A DNA stretch of 64,000 nucleotides from Pyropia haitanensis (Eukaryota; Rhodophyta; Bangiophyceae; Bangiales; Bangiaceae): contig SDUX01000010.1 of the NCBI GenBank assembly GCA_008729055.1, positions 1,054,001 to 1,118,000 on the forward strand. The letters run 5' to 3'. Of the stretch, positions 1 to 9,859 are shown one piece after another (the stretch's first letter is position 1; the number at the start of each line of letters is the position of its first letter). Both the position numbers and the translations under genes were made by a program. Under the pieces are notes generated by a model. It was not told the DNA's origin and ran no database searches. It saw only the letters and a program-made list of their open reading frames with translations.

Positions 1-953
1 CGGTGGTGGCGACCAAGACGATTGACGATCAGGCGGGCGACAGCGACGGCGTCACGTCCGAGGTAGAAGAGTAGCGGGGGGGAGGGGGAGCGGTCTGGGG
101 AGCGACCGGGGGGGGGGGGGGGGGGCGGGGGAGGGGAGGGGAGCGGGCGGGGACTAGACTGCTGTGCGGCGGGGCACCGCGCCGTTGACGCGGCCTCAGG
201 CGGTTGAGGGGGGGGAGAGGGTGCCCAACGGAGGAGGGGAGCCGCTCTTCCGCCACCCGTCTGTTTCTTTTTTTTCGACCGGCAGCAGCGGTGGTCGGCT
301 GCCGGATGGGGGGGACGTGCGGGGGGGGCGCATAATAACTATGGACGGTGCTGTGTATGACTACCACTATTCAATAGCGTTGCGTGCCGCGAAGGGGTAG
401 TCTGCTCAGGAGATGGCGGGCGGGCACAGCCGCCCGGGCGGCTCTGCTGGGGACGGCCTCCGCGGCAGCACGGCCCCCCCCCCCGGTATCGGCCCGGGAC
501 GGAGCACGGACTGGCGGCGAGTGTCTGCTGCTGCGGGTCCCGCTGGGCGGGCGGCTCCGCCGGGCAAGGACCGCCGCGGCCGCCGCGGTGGCCGCGGCAG
601 CGCCACGACGGAAGCGGCGCGGCGGCGCTGTCGCGGCGGGCAGCCGCCGGCGCGGGTCCCCACAGGAGAGCAGCCCCCCCCCTCACGCGCAATCCACACC
701 GCAACGGCCGCCGTCCGTCACCGGTACCGGCGGCGGGTCGCGACGGTGGAGTACAGTACCCCCCTCCAAAAAAAAGGCAAAAGAGAAAAGAAAAAAGCCG
801 GGATGCCGCTCGGGCCGTCTGGGCGGACGCCCGCCGCACACGCTGGCGACGGCTGCCGCTCGCAGCCTCCACGCCGGGACCCTCCCACGTCGGCCGCCCC
901 CCCGCCAACCAACCGCACCCTCGTCCCTCGCCCACGCCGCGCCGCCCCCAGCC
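1..953. other. Low-complexity GC-rich spacer
   Basis: I see no gene here. The stretch has long G and C runs and an A-rich patch near 768-798 (AAAAAAAAGGCAAAAGAG type). Open frames exist on both strands but they have Pro/Arg/Gly-rich compositional translations and no recognisable motif. It lies 3' of the minus-strand OHCU decarboxylase-like gene, so part of it is probably that gene's 3' UTR. Confidence 0.5.
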
Positions 954-1816
954 TCACCCCCCCCCCTCCCGCCCCTCCCACGATACGCGCCCCCCCCCCC
1001 CCGCCTCCACCCCCCCCGCCCCCCCCCCCCCCACCGGGGGCTCCCCCCCCCCCCCCACCCCCCCCCCCCCCGCCAGCTCCAGCAGCCGCAGTAGCCGCCC
1101 GCGCACGCACTTGCGCTGCTCCTCCGCCGCCGTCGCCTCCTCGTCTGCCCGCGGGCGGCCCATCCGGCGGCGGATCTCGGCGGTCACGCCCGCGACGCTC
1201 CACGTGCCCGCAAACGCGAGGACAAAGGGCATCTCGTACGCCTCCTCGTACGCGAGCAGCGCCGCCTCCATCCGCTCCCACGCTGCTGCCGACGCGGCCG
1301 CCGCGTTGGCGCCGCCGCCGCCGCCGCCACCGTCGACGCCACCGCCGCCGCCACCCGCGCCGCCGCCGCCGCCGCCGCCGCCGCCACTGCCGCTGCCGCC
1401 GCTGTCACTCCCCCCCGTCCCCCCCCCCTCCGCGCCATGCCCGCCCGGCGTATCCTGCGCGCAGTACGTCTCAAAGCGCTCACGGAGCCCCCCCCCCCCG
1501 CCGTCCGCCCCACCCCCGCCCCCCCACTATTGCGCAGCGTCGCCGCCACATTCGGGTGCGCCCAGTACGCGCCCATCCGCTCAATGGGCGTGCAGTCGGC
1601 CCACGCGGCTTCCGCGTCGGCGAGCACCTGCGGGACGGCGGTGTAGCCGGCGGGCGCGCGCACCGCCTTGGCCGCCACCATCCGCGACGCGAACGCGTTG
1701 ACGCCACAGATGGCCAGCATCTCGGCGTGGAAGGCGGGGGCGGAGAGGGCGGAGAGGCGGGCGAGCGCGCGCTCGGTGGCCGGGCCGGGGGGGGGGGGGG
1801 GGGGGCGTCCGCGGTC

Positions 1817-1871
<55 letters not shown>

Positions 1872-1944
1872 TGCCGCCGTCAGAGACGGCCGCGGGGATG
1901 GGGGGGGCAGGGGCCGCCTCTGGGGGAGGGGGTGGCACCATCAT
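954..1944 (-). CDS. OHCU decarboxylase-like protein (ureide pathway), frame broken at two G/C runs
   Basis: Probable 2-oxo-4-hydroxy-4-carboxy-5-ureidoimidazoline decarboxylase, the enzyme that makes S-allantoin from the urate oxidation product. Seen: a helical stretch with LSALSAPAFHAEML and a Cys-Gly-Val-Asn-Ala run (about 1780-1700), then YWAHPNVAATL, matching the family's AHP motif, and after a Gly/Ala-rich insert YEEAYEMPFVLAFAG, matching the FGFPF motif, followed by EEQRKCVRGRLLRLLEL, the usual C-terminal helix. These blocks are in family order but in different frames. The frame changes inside the G run 1787-1805 and the C run 1488-1499 (plus-strand coordinates). The ATG at 1944 starts a Pro/Gly-rich leader. 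The Gly/Ala insert between the AHP and FPF blocks is unusual. Family assignment is by motif recall; homology search would settle it. Confidence 0.55.
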
Positions 1945-2780
1945 GGGGGAGGGGGTGAGCGGTGCAAACGCGGGAGAGGGAGAGCGTCAGCTCTGTGGGA
2001 TGAGGCAAGACGGAGGGTGAGGGAAGAAAGGGGGGCGAAGGAAGACGGCGAGGGGACGACAGCGTGGGGAGCTGGGGTGGCGAAACCAACCGCGAGGGAC
2101 GACGGCGGCCGCGACTGCGAGGGGCTCGGTGCGGCGGCCGGCTGGCCCCGCCGGTGAGTGGCGGGGCGTCGGCGGCGCCTAAGAGCACAACGAGACCAGC
2201 AGCGGCGCCCTGGACGGGAGCGGGCGGACGCGCGTGGCCGGCCGCCGCCGCGGCCAGGGCGGCCCCACACGGCCGGTCCGCGCGCGGGCGGGCGGGGGGG
2301 GGGGGGGGGGGGAAAGGGAGCGCGACGACGAGGCGGGCCGGCGGCGGGCCACGCGCCCCACGCGCCCGGCGCGCCAGCCAACGGGCCCCGCCGCGCGGCC
2401 GGGGGGGATCCGCGTGCCCACCCGCCCCGCGCGGGGGGGCCCAGGCCGGCGGGGCCGTCGAGATTACCGCGCCATCTGTCGCGCGGCGGCGCGGCAGCGG
2501 GTCCCAGACCGCCCCCCCCCGTTGGCCGCGTGGCCTGTTGCCCGCCGCCGGTGGGGTCTTGAACGGGGCGCGGCCTACCTGTCCCTTGGAGACGGAGACA
2601 CACCGCGTGGGGGTGTGGTGCGCGGCTGGGAGGCGGGGGGTGGTCGCGCAGGCGTCGAGCCGTGTGCCGGCTGCCGTCCCCGACCTTCCACCGGACGTTG
2701 GGGGGGTGGGTGGTTGGGGCAGAGCCCCGCCAGTCGCCTCTCATCGGGGCCCAAACGCTCTCAGAAAGACCCCCAGCCTG
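1945..2780. other. Spacer upstream of the OHCU-like gene
   Basis: No recognisable gene. Both strands have long open frames whose translations are Arg/Pro/Gly-rich and carry no motif. The stretch holds the 5' flank of the minus-strand gene ending at 1944 and abuts the hAT-like element that starts at 2781. Confidence 0.45.
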
Positions 2781-3544
2781 TAAGGTTGTCAGTCGTTAAG
2801 AAAAGTCGTTAAACGAAAGTCGTTAAACGATCGTTATAACGATCGTTAATTCGTTAAGGTCCAGGGACAAAAACTCGTTAAAGTCGTTAATTCCCGGCGC
2901 CTGTGTATTTACATATCGGGCAGTGCAATTCTGGAGGACGGTGCCACATGCGCGCTCAGTCCAAGACTTGAGGGTCCGGATTGCTGACTTCGCGCGGCTG
3001 CCCTCCGCGCGCTCCTGCGACCAGCGAGGCCACCGGCGCAGGCTGCACCACTACTCTTCCTTGTCGTCGCTTCCGGGCGCCTCTGAGCAGCTACATGGAC
3101 CTGTGGGCTGCCTTTCGCAAAACTAGCGACCACGTGCTGGACGGCGATGGAAAGGCGACCAACTATTGAGTTGCCTTCTGCCGCGCCTGCGAGGCAGCCC
3201 ACCAACAGTACCTGAGGGACGCGGAGGCGTGCGATGGGGACGAAGCCGCCCTCTCCAAGCTGCCGGTTGTACCGCCCGCCGCGCCGGTGCACGGACGCAG
3301 AGACAAGATGGTCCCCCACCCGCGGAAGTGACCGTTCTATCAGCAGACTGGCGGGAGCTGCGCACCCAGTAGAGTTGGGGTGAGGGACTGCAAGTGACAA
3401 ACTCGTTTTCGGAGTACAATGTAAGTAGTTAACAAATACGTCGGTAAGGTGGGTCGTTAAAGTCGTTAAACGACATCGATAAAGTCGTTAAACGATCGTT
3501 AACTCGGTAAGGTTTTTCTTAACGATCGTTAAGTGCCATCCTTA
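2781..3544. mobile_element. Short hAT-type DNA transposon derivative (764 bp)
   Basis: Ends are imperfect inverted repeats: TAAGGTTGTCA at 2781-2791 and, read on the other strand, TAAGGATGGCA from 3544 to 3534 (9 of 11 identical, fitting the hAT consensus YARNG). The 7-base direct repeat CAGCCTG lies immediately outside both ends (2774-2780 and 3545-3551), a likely target-site duplication; hAT elements normally duplicate 8 bases, so one end base may have changed. Both subterminal zones (2790-2895, 3425-3535) are packed with GTCGTTAA (seven copies) and AACGATCGTT palindromes, typical of transposase-binding subterminal repeats, and they are far more AT-rich than the surroundings. The interior carries a broken BED finger. 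No transposase catalytic domain fits in this length, so the element is non-autonomous. Confidence 0.8.
3095..3358 (+). pseudogene. BED-type zinc finger remnant inside the hAT-like element
   Basis: One plus-strand frame from the ATG at 3095 reads MDLWAAFRKTSDHVLDGDGK, then a stop (3167-3169), then VAFCRACEAAHQQYLR, an acidic and Pro-rich linker, GRRDKMVPHPRK, a second stop (3329-3331) and PFY. The order Trp-Ala-Ala-Phe, Cys-x2-Cys, and His-x4 before the second stop matches BED fingers (Cys-x2-Cys-xn-His-x3-5-His/Cys) found at the N terminus of hAT transposases. The second stop sits where the last zinc ligand (Cys) is expected, so a single TGC-to-TGA change is the likely cause. Inferred to be a decayed fragment of the autonomous parent's transposase. 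Confidence 0.65.
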
Positions 3545-4609
3545 CAGCCTGCGGTGGGGGCGCGCGCCTCCCCGCGCCCCCCTCTCCGAATGGCGGTGGG
3601 CCCGCGAGGGGCCACGCACCCCCGGTACAGCTTTTGTGGACAGGGGCGACGGGGTGGGGGGGGAGGTGGGGAGGCGGTCGCACGCGCCGCCAGCGGGTGG
3701 CCACCGATGGCCGACCACGACGCGTGCCGGCGCGCCCCGGTCATTGGCGCGGAGATCTGGTCCAAACGGGCGGCGGACGCGGCGGTCTGCCTCGTTCGTC
3801 CGCCCGCGGGGCGGGCGGCGGTGGTTGCCCGCGGGGGGTGGTCGCACTCGCACCTCCTCCCTCCGTCCCCCCCAGCCCCATTGCTTCGCTGTGCCCCTGC
3901 TCTTTCCAGAGAGAGCTCGGGTGACGGGTGACGGGGAGGGGGAGAGGAATCTCGTTGTATGCACATCCGCTCCAGTCGCCCGCGGCGGGCCATCCTTTCC
4001 ATGGAGCGGGCCGCCTGTCGGGCCACCGTTCCCGCAACCACGCCACGCCCTGCCCCTCCCGGCGGCGCGCTCTCCCTGGGAAAGGGATGTCCTTGTTCCG
4101 TCGGGGCGGCCGGCGATGATGGTGATTGCCGACCGCCTACGCTGGGCACGCCCCACCCTCGCTCCCCACCCGCTCATCGAGCTACAGTAGTTGGCGGTGG
4201 GGGATGGACGGTGGACGGCGGGAGGCGGGCGTCCCGTGACGTTTGTCGGGAGCGGAGACTGGCGGCAGCGGTCTCCCGCTTGGTCCCTCCCCGCTCCATA
4301 CGCTCCATACGGGGCGAGCAGGGGGTCGACCGTCTGGTACTTTACGCTGCCACAGAGGCAAGCAAGTCGTCCCGTCGCGCGCCCCGCGGCGATGGGACCG
4401 CGATGGGGGGGGGGAGGGGGATCCACACGCCACGCGAGGCAAAAAAAATAAAGACAACAAAAAGGAACAGAAAACCGGGGCGGCTACCCGCCTCTCGCAA
4501 AGGGGGGGGGAGCGACCTCACAGTGGAGAGGGGAAGGGCGGAGGGGAGCACGCGGCAGGGACGCGGGAGGAGGGCAGGCGTGGGGGGTCATGCGGAGGCG
4601 GCGGGTGGC
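3545..4609. other. Spacer 3' of Trm82, no gene seen
   Basis: No convincing coding region. An A-rich stretch at 4441-4480 (AAAAAAAATAAAGACAAC) lies about 130 bases beyond the Trm82 stop and could be part of its 3' untranslated region or the opposite-strand terminus. Open frames on both strands are compositional. Confidence 0.45.
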
Positions 4610-4626
4610 TCACAAGCTGCCCCCAC

Positions 4627-4663
<37 letters not shown>

Positions 4664-5908
4664 CTTGCCGTTGCCGTCGGCCGCGGCCGCCGCGGCCGCC
4701 GCCGCCGCTGCGGCCGCCGCCGCCGGGTTGACGCTCCCCGCCACCGCCTCGACGCGGCGGCGCTTGCCCTTCCACGCCGCGTCGAGCTCCTTCTTGCGCA
4801 CCCCCACCAGCCACCCAGAGACGTCGTGCGGGGGGGCGGCGGCGGCCGCCGCCGCCGCCGCCGCGTCGGCGGCCCAGCCCGTGGCGGCCAGGGCGGCCGC
4901 CACCGCCGCCGCCGAGCCCGCCACCGCCGCGCCCCCGTCGGGGGGGTACACGCCAACGACGGCCGCGGCGGCGGCGGCAGCGTCTGGCGTGGCGGCGGCG
5001 GCGGCGGCGGCGGCGGGGGCACCGGCGGCGGCGGCGGCGGGCGCGGCGGTGACGAGCCAGCCGCCGCCCGGCGTGGCCACCACCCCCGTCACCCCCGCCA
5101 CGTCAATGGCGCCGCGCGTCGGCAGCCGCGGCGCGGCCGCAACCGTCGGGGCGCCCGTCGCCGGCGCCCCCTCCTCGGGCTCGAGCCCAACGAGCACCAC
5201 CCCCCCGCCATACACGCCCGCCGCCGCCACCCCTCCCGCCACCGCCAGTGCCACGACCGGCGTGCCGGCGGCGGCCCCGCCGCCGCCGCCGCCGCCCGGC
5301 GACGCCACACCAACCGCCGCGCCGCGGCGCGACCACACCACCAGCCGGCCGTCGAGGCCCGCCGCCACGAGCCGCGGTGGCGGCCCGCCGCCGCCGCCGC
5401 CGTCGCCGCCGCCGCCGCCGCTGCCGCCGCCAGCACCGCCCGGCGTCGCGGCAAGGCGGGTGACGCCGTCCAGCTGGCCCAGACAAAACGCGGTAATGAC
5501 GTACGGGTGCGGCAGCGGCGACAGCCGCACCTTGCCGTCCCGGTCGGCGGTGGCGATGAGCGGCGGCGGCTCGCGGGGGCGGGGGAGGGGGGGGGCGACG
5601 TGCGGCGGGTTGCCCCGTCAGCGTGCGGTGCCGCGGCGGCGGGGGCAGCGGCGGCGGCGGCGGCGGCGGCGGGGGCGGCGGCGGCGGCGGCGGCGGCGGC
5701 AGGGGCGGCGGCGGTGGGGGTGGTGCCGGCGGCGGGCGAGGGGGGCGGCACCACCGCGAGGTCCGTGAGGAGGGAGGTGTGGGCGAGGAGCGGCGGCAGC
5801 CGCAGCCGCACCACCCCCGCCGGGCCGCCGCCGCCGCTGCCGCCGCTGCCGCCGCCGCCACCGCCGTTGGCCGCCTCCGCTGCCGGCGTGCCGCCGCGGG
5901 CTGCGGTG

Positions 5909-5951
<43 letters not shown>

Positions 5952-6953
5952 TGCCGGCCGGTGCGGCCGCGGCGTCGTCGTCCGCGTCCGAGTCGGACGC
6001 GTCCTCTGGGGAGACGACCACGTGGCGGGGGTGCGGCGGCGGGGTGCCGCCGCCGCCGCCGCCACCGCCGCCGGCCGGCGGCGGCGGCGGCAGGGGCAGG
6101 CCAAAGACGTCGCCCTGCCGGTCAGCGACGAGGAGGGTGGCGGGCGTAAAGGCGACGGCAGAGAGGCGTTTTGGCAGCCGCCTGGGTGTGGGGGCAGAGG
6201 GCGGGGGGCGGGAGGGAGCGCGGGCTCATGGAGGGGGGGACAGCAACGCCGCTGCCGTCAGTGGCCCGCATCGCGACACCGTGTCGCTACGCGCCGTCCC
6301 GCCTTGCGCACCCGCCGCCGACGCGGCGTGGCCGGTTGCTGTTTGGGCGGGCCAAGGGGCGGTGCTGTCGTAGGGTGGCAACACGGCGGCCGTTGCCCGC
6401 CGACCCATGCTCCCGCCCAAATGCGCTTCCCCCTGGCGCCCCACCCCGCCGCGCGCGCGCACGCTCCCGCGTGAGGCGGGTCGCCGCGCGAGCAAAAAAA
6501 AACAACAACAAAACGAGAAAAAAAAAGAAAACGCGGCACAAAAACGCACCACTCAGCCGCGAGCACCGCCGACGCCGGGGCGCCCCCCCCTCCCCCCTCC
6601 CCCCGCGTCAGCCGCCACAGCCAGACGGTCTTGGCGTCGCCGACCGCCGCGACCGCCGCGCCGTCGGCGGCAAACGCGGCGCCGATGAGTGGGGTGGTGG
6701 CGTCCAGGCCAGGGAGCGCCACAGCCGCTGTGACCGCTACGGCCGACCGCGGCGGCGGCAGCGGCGGCGGCGGCGCGGCGGCGGCGGGTGGTTGGCCGCC
6801 GCCGACGGGCGCCGCCGCCGCGGCGGCAATGGCGGCGTCGGCGGCGGCGGCGGGGGCGGCAGACAGCCATAGGACGCTTGCAGAGCCACAGGTGGGGCCA
6901 TGGGCAATGATGACCGCGCCGTTGGAGGCTGACGCGAGCGCTGCGAGCGGCAT
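4610..6953 (-). CDS. TRM82: Trm82/WDR4, non-catalytic WD40 subunit of tRNA (guanine-N7) methyltransferase
   Basis: Partner of Trm8/METTL1, which makes m7G46 in tRNA using SAM. Exon 1 is 6953-6550, the intron 6549-6182 (GTGCGT...CAG, phase 2), exon 2 6181-4610. Exon 1 starts MPLAALASASNGAVII. Across the junction the frame reads AEW-RLPKRLSAVAFTP, followed by LLVADRQGDVFGLPLP, the classic Trm82 block. Further on, LIATADRDGKVRLSPLPH and ITAFCLGQLDGVTRLA match the family's ADRDE-IRVS and ESFCLGH-FVS blocks, followed by one more WD-like strand and a C-terminal VSGWLVGVRKKELDAAWKG. Between these lie long Ala and Gly tracts, so the protein is near 650 residues against about 410-450 in animals and yeast. 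The frame changes in the G run near 5587-5595. Diverges from SAHH over an 894-base gap. Confidence 0.85.
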
Positions 6954-7847
6954 GATGGTAGGCAGAGGAGACCGGACGTAGAACGCGCAGGGGAAGGATG
7001 GCGGGAGGATGAAGGTCTGACGCTCCGGCAAGAAAGAGCCCGAGACGCCGTCGACGACCATTGGTTCCGGAATTGATCTTCACACTAGCCAGGTGTATTT
7101 TTGGAGATGAAGAAGAATGTGCTAAATCCATAGGAAAGCACAATCTCATCGACACTCAATTGATCGACACCATTCCATATATTCAATACGATGTCGACGC
7201 ATCCGGGAGAAGTGTATGTATAATTGTTGGCAATAGTACCAACAGTACTGTCAGGTTGAGAACTTGAAACGAACGACGGCTCACACGGTGGCAGTCAACC
7301 ACCGGCGACGCGCACGGCGTCGTGGACAACCACCAAGCGCTGAAGAGCGGATGGACTGGCGGCGTCCTTGGGCCTGCCGATGCCGATAGAAGCCTCCAAT
7401 CAGAGCCACCGCTCACACCTGCTTGGGGGCGGGCCGCGGTGGCGGTCGCTCTTGGTGTGCGCCTGCGCTGTCGCGTGGTGGGGGGGGGGGGGCCGGGACA
7501 CCGGCGGCGACCGGCCGGCGGACGACGGCCGTCGCCCGCCCCAATTGGGACTGGCTGAGAGGGGTCTGTGGGGCGGGGGGGCGCCCCTGAGGCGGCGGTG
7601 GGAGGGGGTTGGCCCAGTACCACTGGAACGGCTGGCAGCACATGCGGCCGCTGGGAGGGGGGTACTTGAGCCGCCGCCGCCGTCCCGCCCGTAAGAGCCC
7701 TACCGCGTCCGGACCATCACCTATCGCGCACAACGTGCTCACCAACCACAAACGAGCAACCCCGCGTGAGAGTACTGTCTTCCGCACCACCGCGACCACC
7801 ACCTTTGTCGATTGCCTGTGTGCGTCCCCCCCCCCCTGCCCGCCATC
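6954..7847. promoter_or_regulatory. Divergent intergenic region between Trm82 and SAHH, with an AT-rich island
   Basis: Both flanking genes start from this interval, so it must carry both promoters. 7063-7270 is strikingly AT-rich against the surroundings and encodes a 68-codon open frame with balanced composition but no recognisable domain. The SAHH-proximal part ends in a pyrimidine-rich leader (7821-7847). I could not identify TATA or Inr elements with confidence. Confidence 0.5.
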
Positions 7848-9323
7848 ATGGGTCCCACCGTGACGGAGACCGTCACGGCTACGACCACTGTCCCCGAGGG
7901 GGAGTACAAGGTGGCGGACATGTCCCTGGCCGAGTATGGCCGCGCTGAGCTGTCGATTGCCGAAGTAGAGATGCCCGGCCTGATGGCGCTGCGGGAGGAG
8001 ATGGGGGCGGCCAAGCCGCTGGCGGGCGCCCGCGTCATGGGCTCCCTCCACATGACCGTCCAGACGGCGGTGCTCATTGAGACGCTCAAGGAGCTGGGCG
8101 CGGACCTGCGCTGGTGCAGCTGCAACATCTTTTCCACGCAGGACCACTCGGCGGCGGCCATTGTGGCGGCCGGCACCCCGGTGTTTGCGTGGAAGGGGGA
8201 GACCCTGGAGGAGTACTGGTGGTGCACCAACCGCGCCCTCACCTGGGCGGACGGTGGCGGCCCGGACCTGATCGTCGATGATGGCGGTGACGCCACGCTG
8301 CTTATCCACGAGGGCTACAAGGCCGAGATTGCGTACGCCAAGGACGGGTCCGTCCCGGACCCGTCCACGACGGACAACGCGGAGTTCAAGCAGGTCCTGA
8401 CGATCATCAAGGACGGGCTCAAGGCGGATCCCAAGCGCTGGACCAAGATGGTCGACCGCCTGGTCGGTGTGTCGGAGGAGACCACCACGGGTGTCCACCG
8501 CCTGATCGAGCGCGCCCGCGAGGGCTCCCTCCTGTTCCCCGCCATCAACGTGAATGACTGCGTGACCAAGTCCAAGTTTGACAACGTGTACGGCTGCCGC
8601 CACTCGCTGCCTGACGGCATCATGCGGGCGACGGACGTGATGCTCGCGGGCAAGACTGTCCTTGTCTGCGGGTACGGTGACGTCGGGAAGGGCTCGGCCC
8701 AGGCGATGAAGGCGGCGGGTGCCCGCACCATGATCGCTGAGGTGGACCCCATCTGCGCCCTGCAGGCGTGCATGGAGGGCTTCCAGGTCATCCCTCTCGC
8801 TGACGTCGTTGACCAGGTGGACATTGTCATCACCACCACCGGGAACAAGGACATCATCATGAAGTCGGACATGGAGAAGATGAAGAACAACGCCATTGTG
8901 GGCAACATTGGCCACTTTGACAATGAGATTGACATGGCCGGGCTGGAGGACCCAGCGTCGGGCATCAAGAAGGTGGAGGTCAAGCCGCAGGTGCACCGGT
9001 TTGTCTTCCCCGACGGCCACGCCGTCATTGTGCTCGCCGAGGGCCGGCTCCTCAACCTGGGGTGCGCCACTGGCCACCCCAGCTTTGTGATGAGCTGCTC
9101 GTTTACCAACCAGACGCTCGCACAGGTGGAGCTCTGGAAGGAGCGGACGTCGGGCAAGTACGAGAACAACGTGTACATCCTGCCCAAGGTGCTGGACGAG
9201 AAGGTGGCGCGGTTGCATCTGGGAAAGCTGGGCGCCAAGCTCACGGAGCTCACCCCGTCGCAGGCGTCGTACATTGGCGTCAAGCCCGAGGGCCCGTACA
9301 AGCCGGAGAGCTACCGCTATTAG
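7848..9323 (+). CDS. SAHH: S-adenosylhomocysteine hydrolase
   Basis: Hydrolyses S-adenosylhomocysteine to adenosine and homocysteine in the cytosol, relieving product inhibition of methyltransferases. The 491-residue single-exon protein is full length. Seen: [13 protein letters not shown] and the [12 protein letters not shown] block of the substrate domain, [18 protein letters not shown], the NAD-binding [18 protein letters not shown] near residue 275, GHFDNEIDM, and the C-terminal KPESYRY whose Lys and Tyr reach the NAD site of the neighbouring subunit. The segment [18 protein letters not shown] and following about 40 residues is the insertion found in plant and many bacterial enzymes. The start is the ATG at 7848; the frame is open 12 codons further but without an ATG. 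Codon use is strongly G/C-ending with no homopolymer breaks, as expected for a highly expressed gene. Confidence 0.97.
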   Translation: MGPTVTETVTATTTVPEGEYKVADMSLAEYGRAELSIAEVEMPGLMALREEMGAAKPLAGARVMGSLHMTVQTAVLIETLKELGADLRWCSCNIFSTQDHSAAAIVAAGTPVFAWKGETLEEYWWCTNRALTWADGGGPDLIVDDGGDATLLIHEGYKAEIAYAKDGSVPDPSTTDNAEFKQVLTIIKDGLKADPKRWTKMVDRLVGVSEETTTGVHRLIERAREGSLLFPAINVNDCVTKSKFDNVYGCRHSLPDGIMRATDVMLAGKTVLVCGYGDVGKGSAQAMKAAGARTMIAEVDPICALQACMEGFQVIPLADVVDQVDIVITTTGNKDIIMKSDMEKMKNNAIVGNIGHFDNEIDMAGLEDPASGIKKVEVKPQVHRFVFPDGHAVIVLAEGRLLNLGCATGHPSFVMSCSFTNQTLAQVELWKERTSGKYENNVYILPKVLDEKVARLHLGKLGAKLTELTPSQASYIGVKPEGPYKPESYRY

Positions 9324-9859
9324 GAACTGTGGGGTGGCGCTTGTGACCGTGCAGCCGTTTTTTCCTGTGAGTGCTGTGCATTGAAAATATGGAGAAGAGG
9401 GCGACGAAGTATCTGCTGTGGGCGCACTGTATTCACATTTCGTGCGCTGTGCCGTCCGTATGCACGAGCAGGTGAGCATGCTCGCCTGATCCAGATCCAC
9501 TTTCCTCCATGCGTAGAAGTCGCGTATTCTCATGTGGCCACAGCGGAGTACGTCTTCCTGCGCACGCGGTCCGCCTGGGATTCTTGCAGGCAGGTGAGCT
9601 GCTGTACCGTTCTCCAGCGCCACAGCCCACTTTCCGCATGCTCCACAACCAAAAAGTTGTTGGTTGTAGAAGCGGGCTCGTTCTGCGCGGTGGCAGCTCC
9701 AACCCATGCAGGCACCCAGGAAACGTATTTACATGAAGCCATGAAGGAAAAACTCGGGGTCGGGCGGCATCCCGCTTCGTGGACAAACGCCCAAACCCCG
9801 GCCGTGTCGCCACCAAAACACCCAGCCGCTGCCCGCTCCCCAGCGCACCAGTCCACAGC
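9324..9859. other. Spacer between convergent SAHH and ChaN-like genes
   Basis: This holds the 3' flanks of two convergent genes. Base composition is less extreme than in the coding regions. Short open frames on both strands show no motif. I see no RNA gene. Confidence 0.5.

Noticed and set aside
413..2020. Long plus-strand frame opposite the OHCU-like gene
   Set aside because: Translation is Pro/Arg/Gly from C runs with no motif; the minus strand carries family motifs.
2790..3535. TTAACG-rich blocks as telomere-like repeats
   Set aside because: Units are GTCGTTAA and AACGATCGTT in both orientations, sit inside inverted ends and target duplications, and do not form a tandem telomeric array.
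3959..6373. 804-codon plus-strand frame opposite Trm82
   Set aside because: Arg/Gly-rich shadow of GCC repeats; Trm82 motifs and a splice junction are on the minus strand.
7812..7847. Upstream extension of SAHH by 12 codons
   Set aside because: The extension has no ATG and crosses a pyrimidine leader; the ATG at 7848 gives the normal N terminus.
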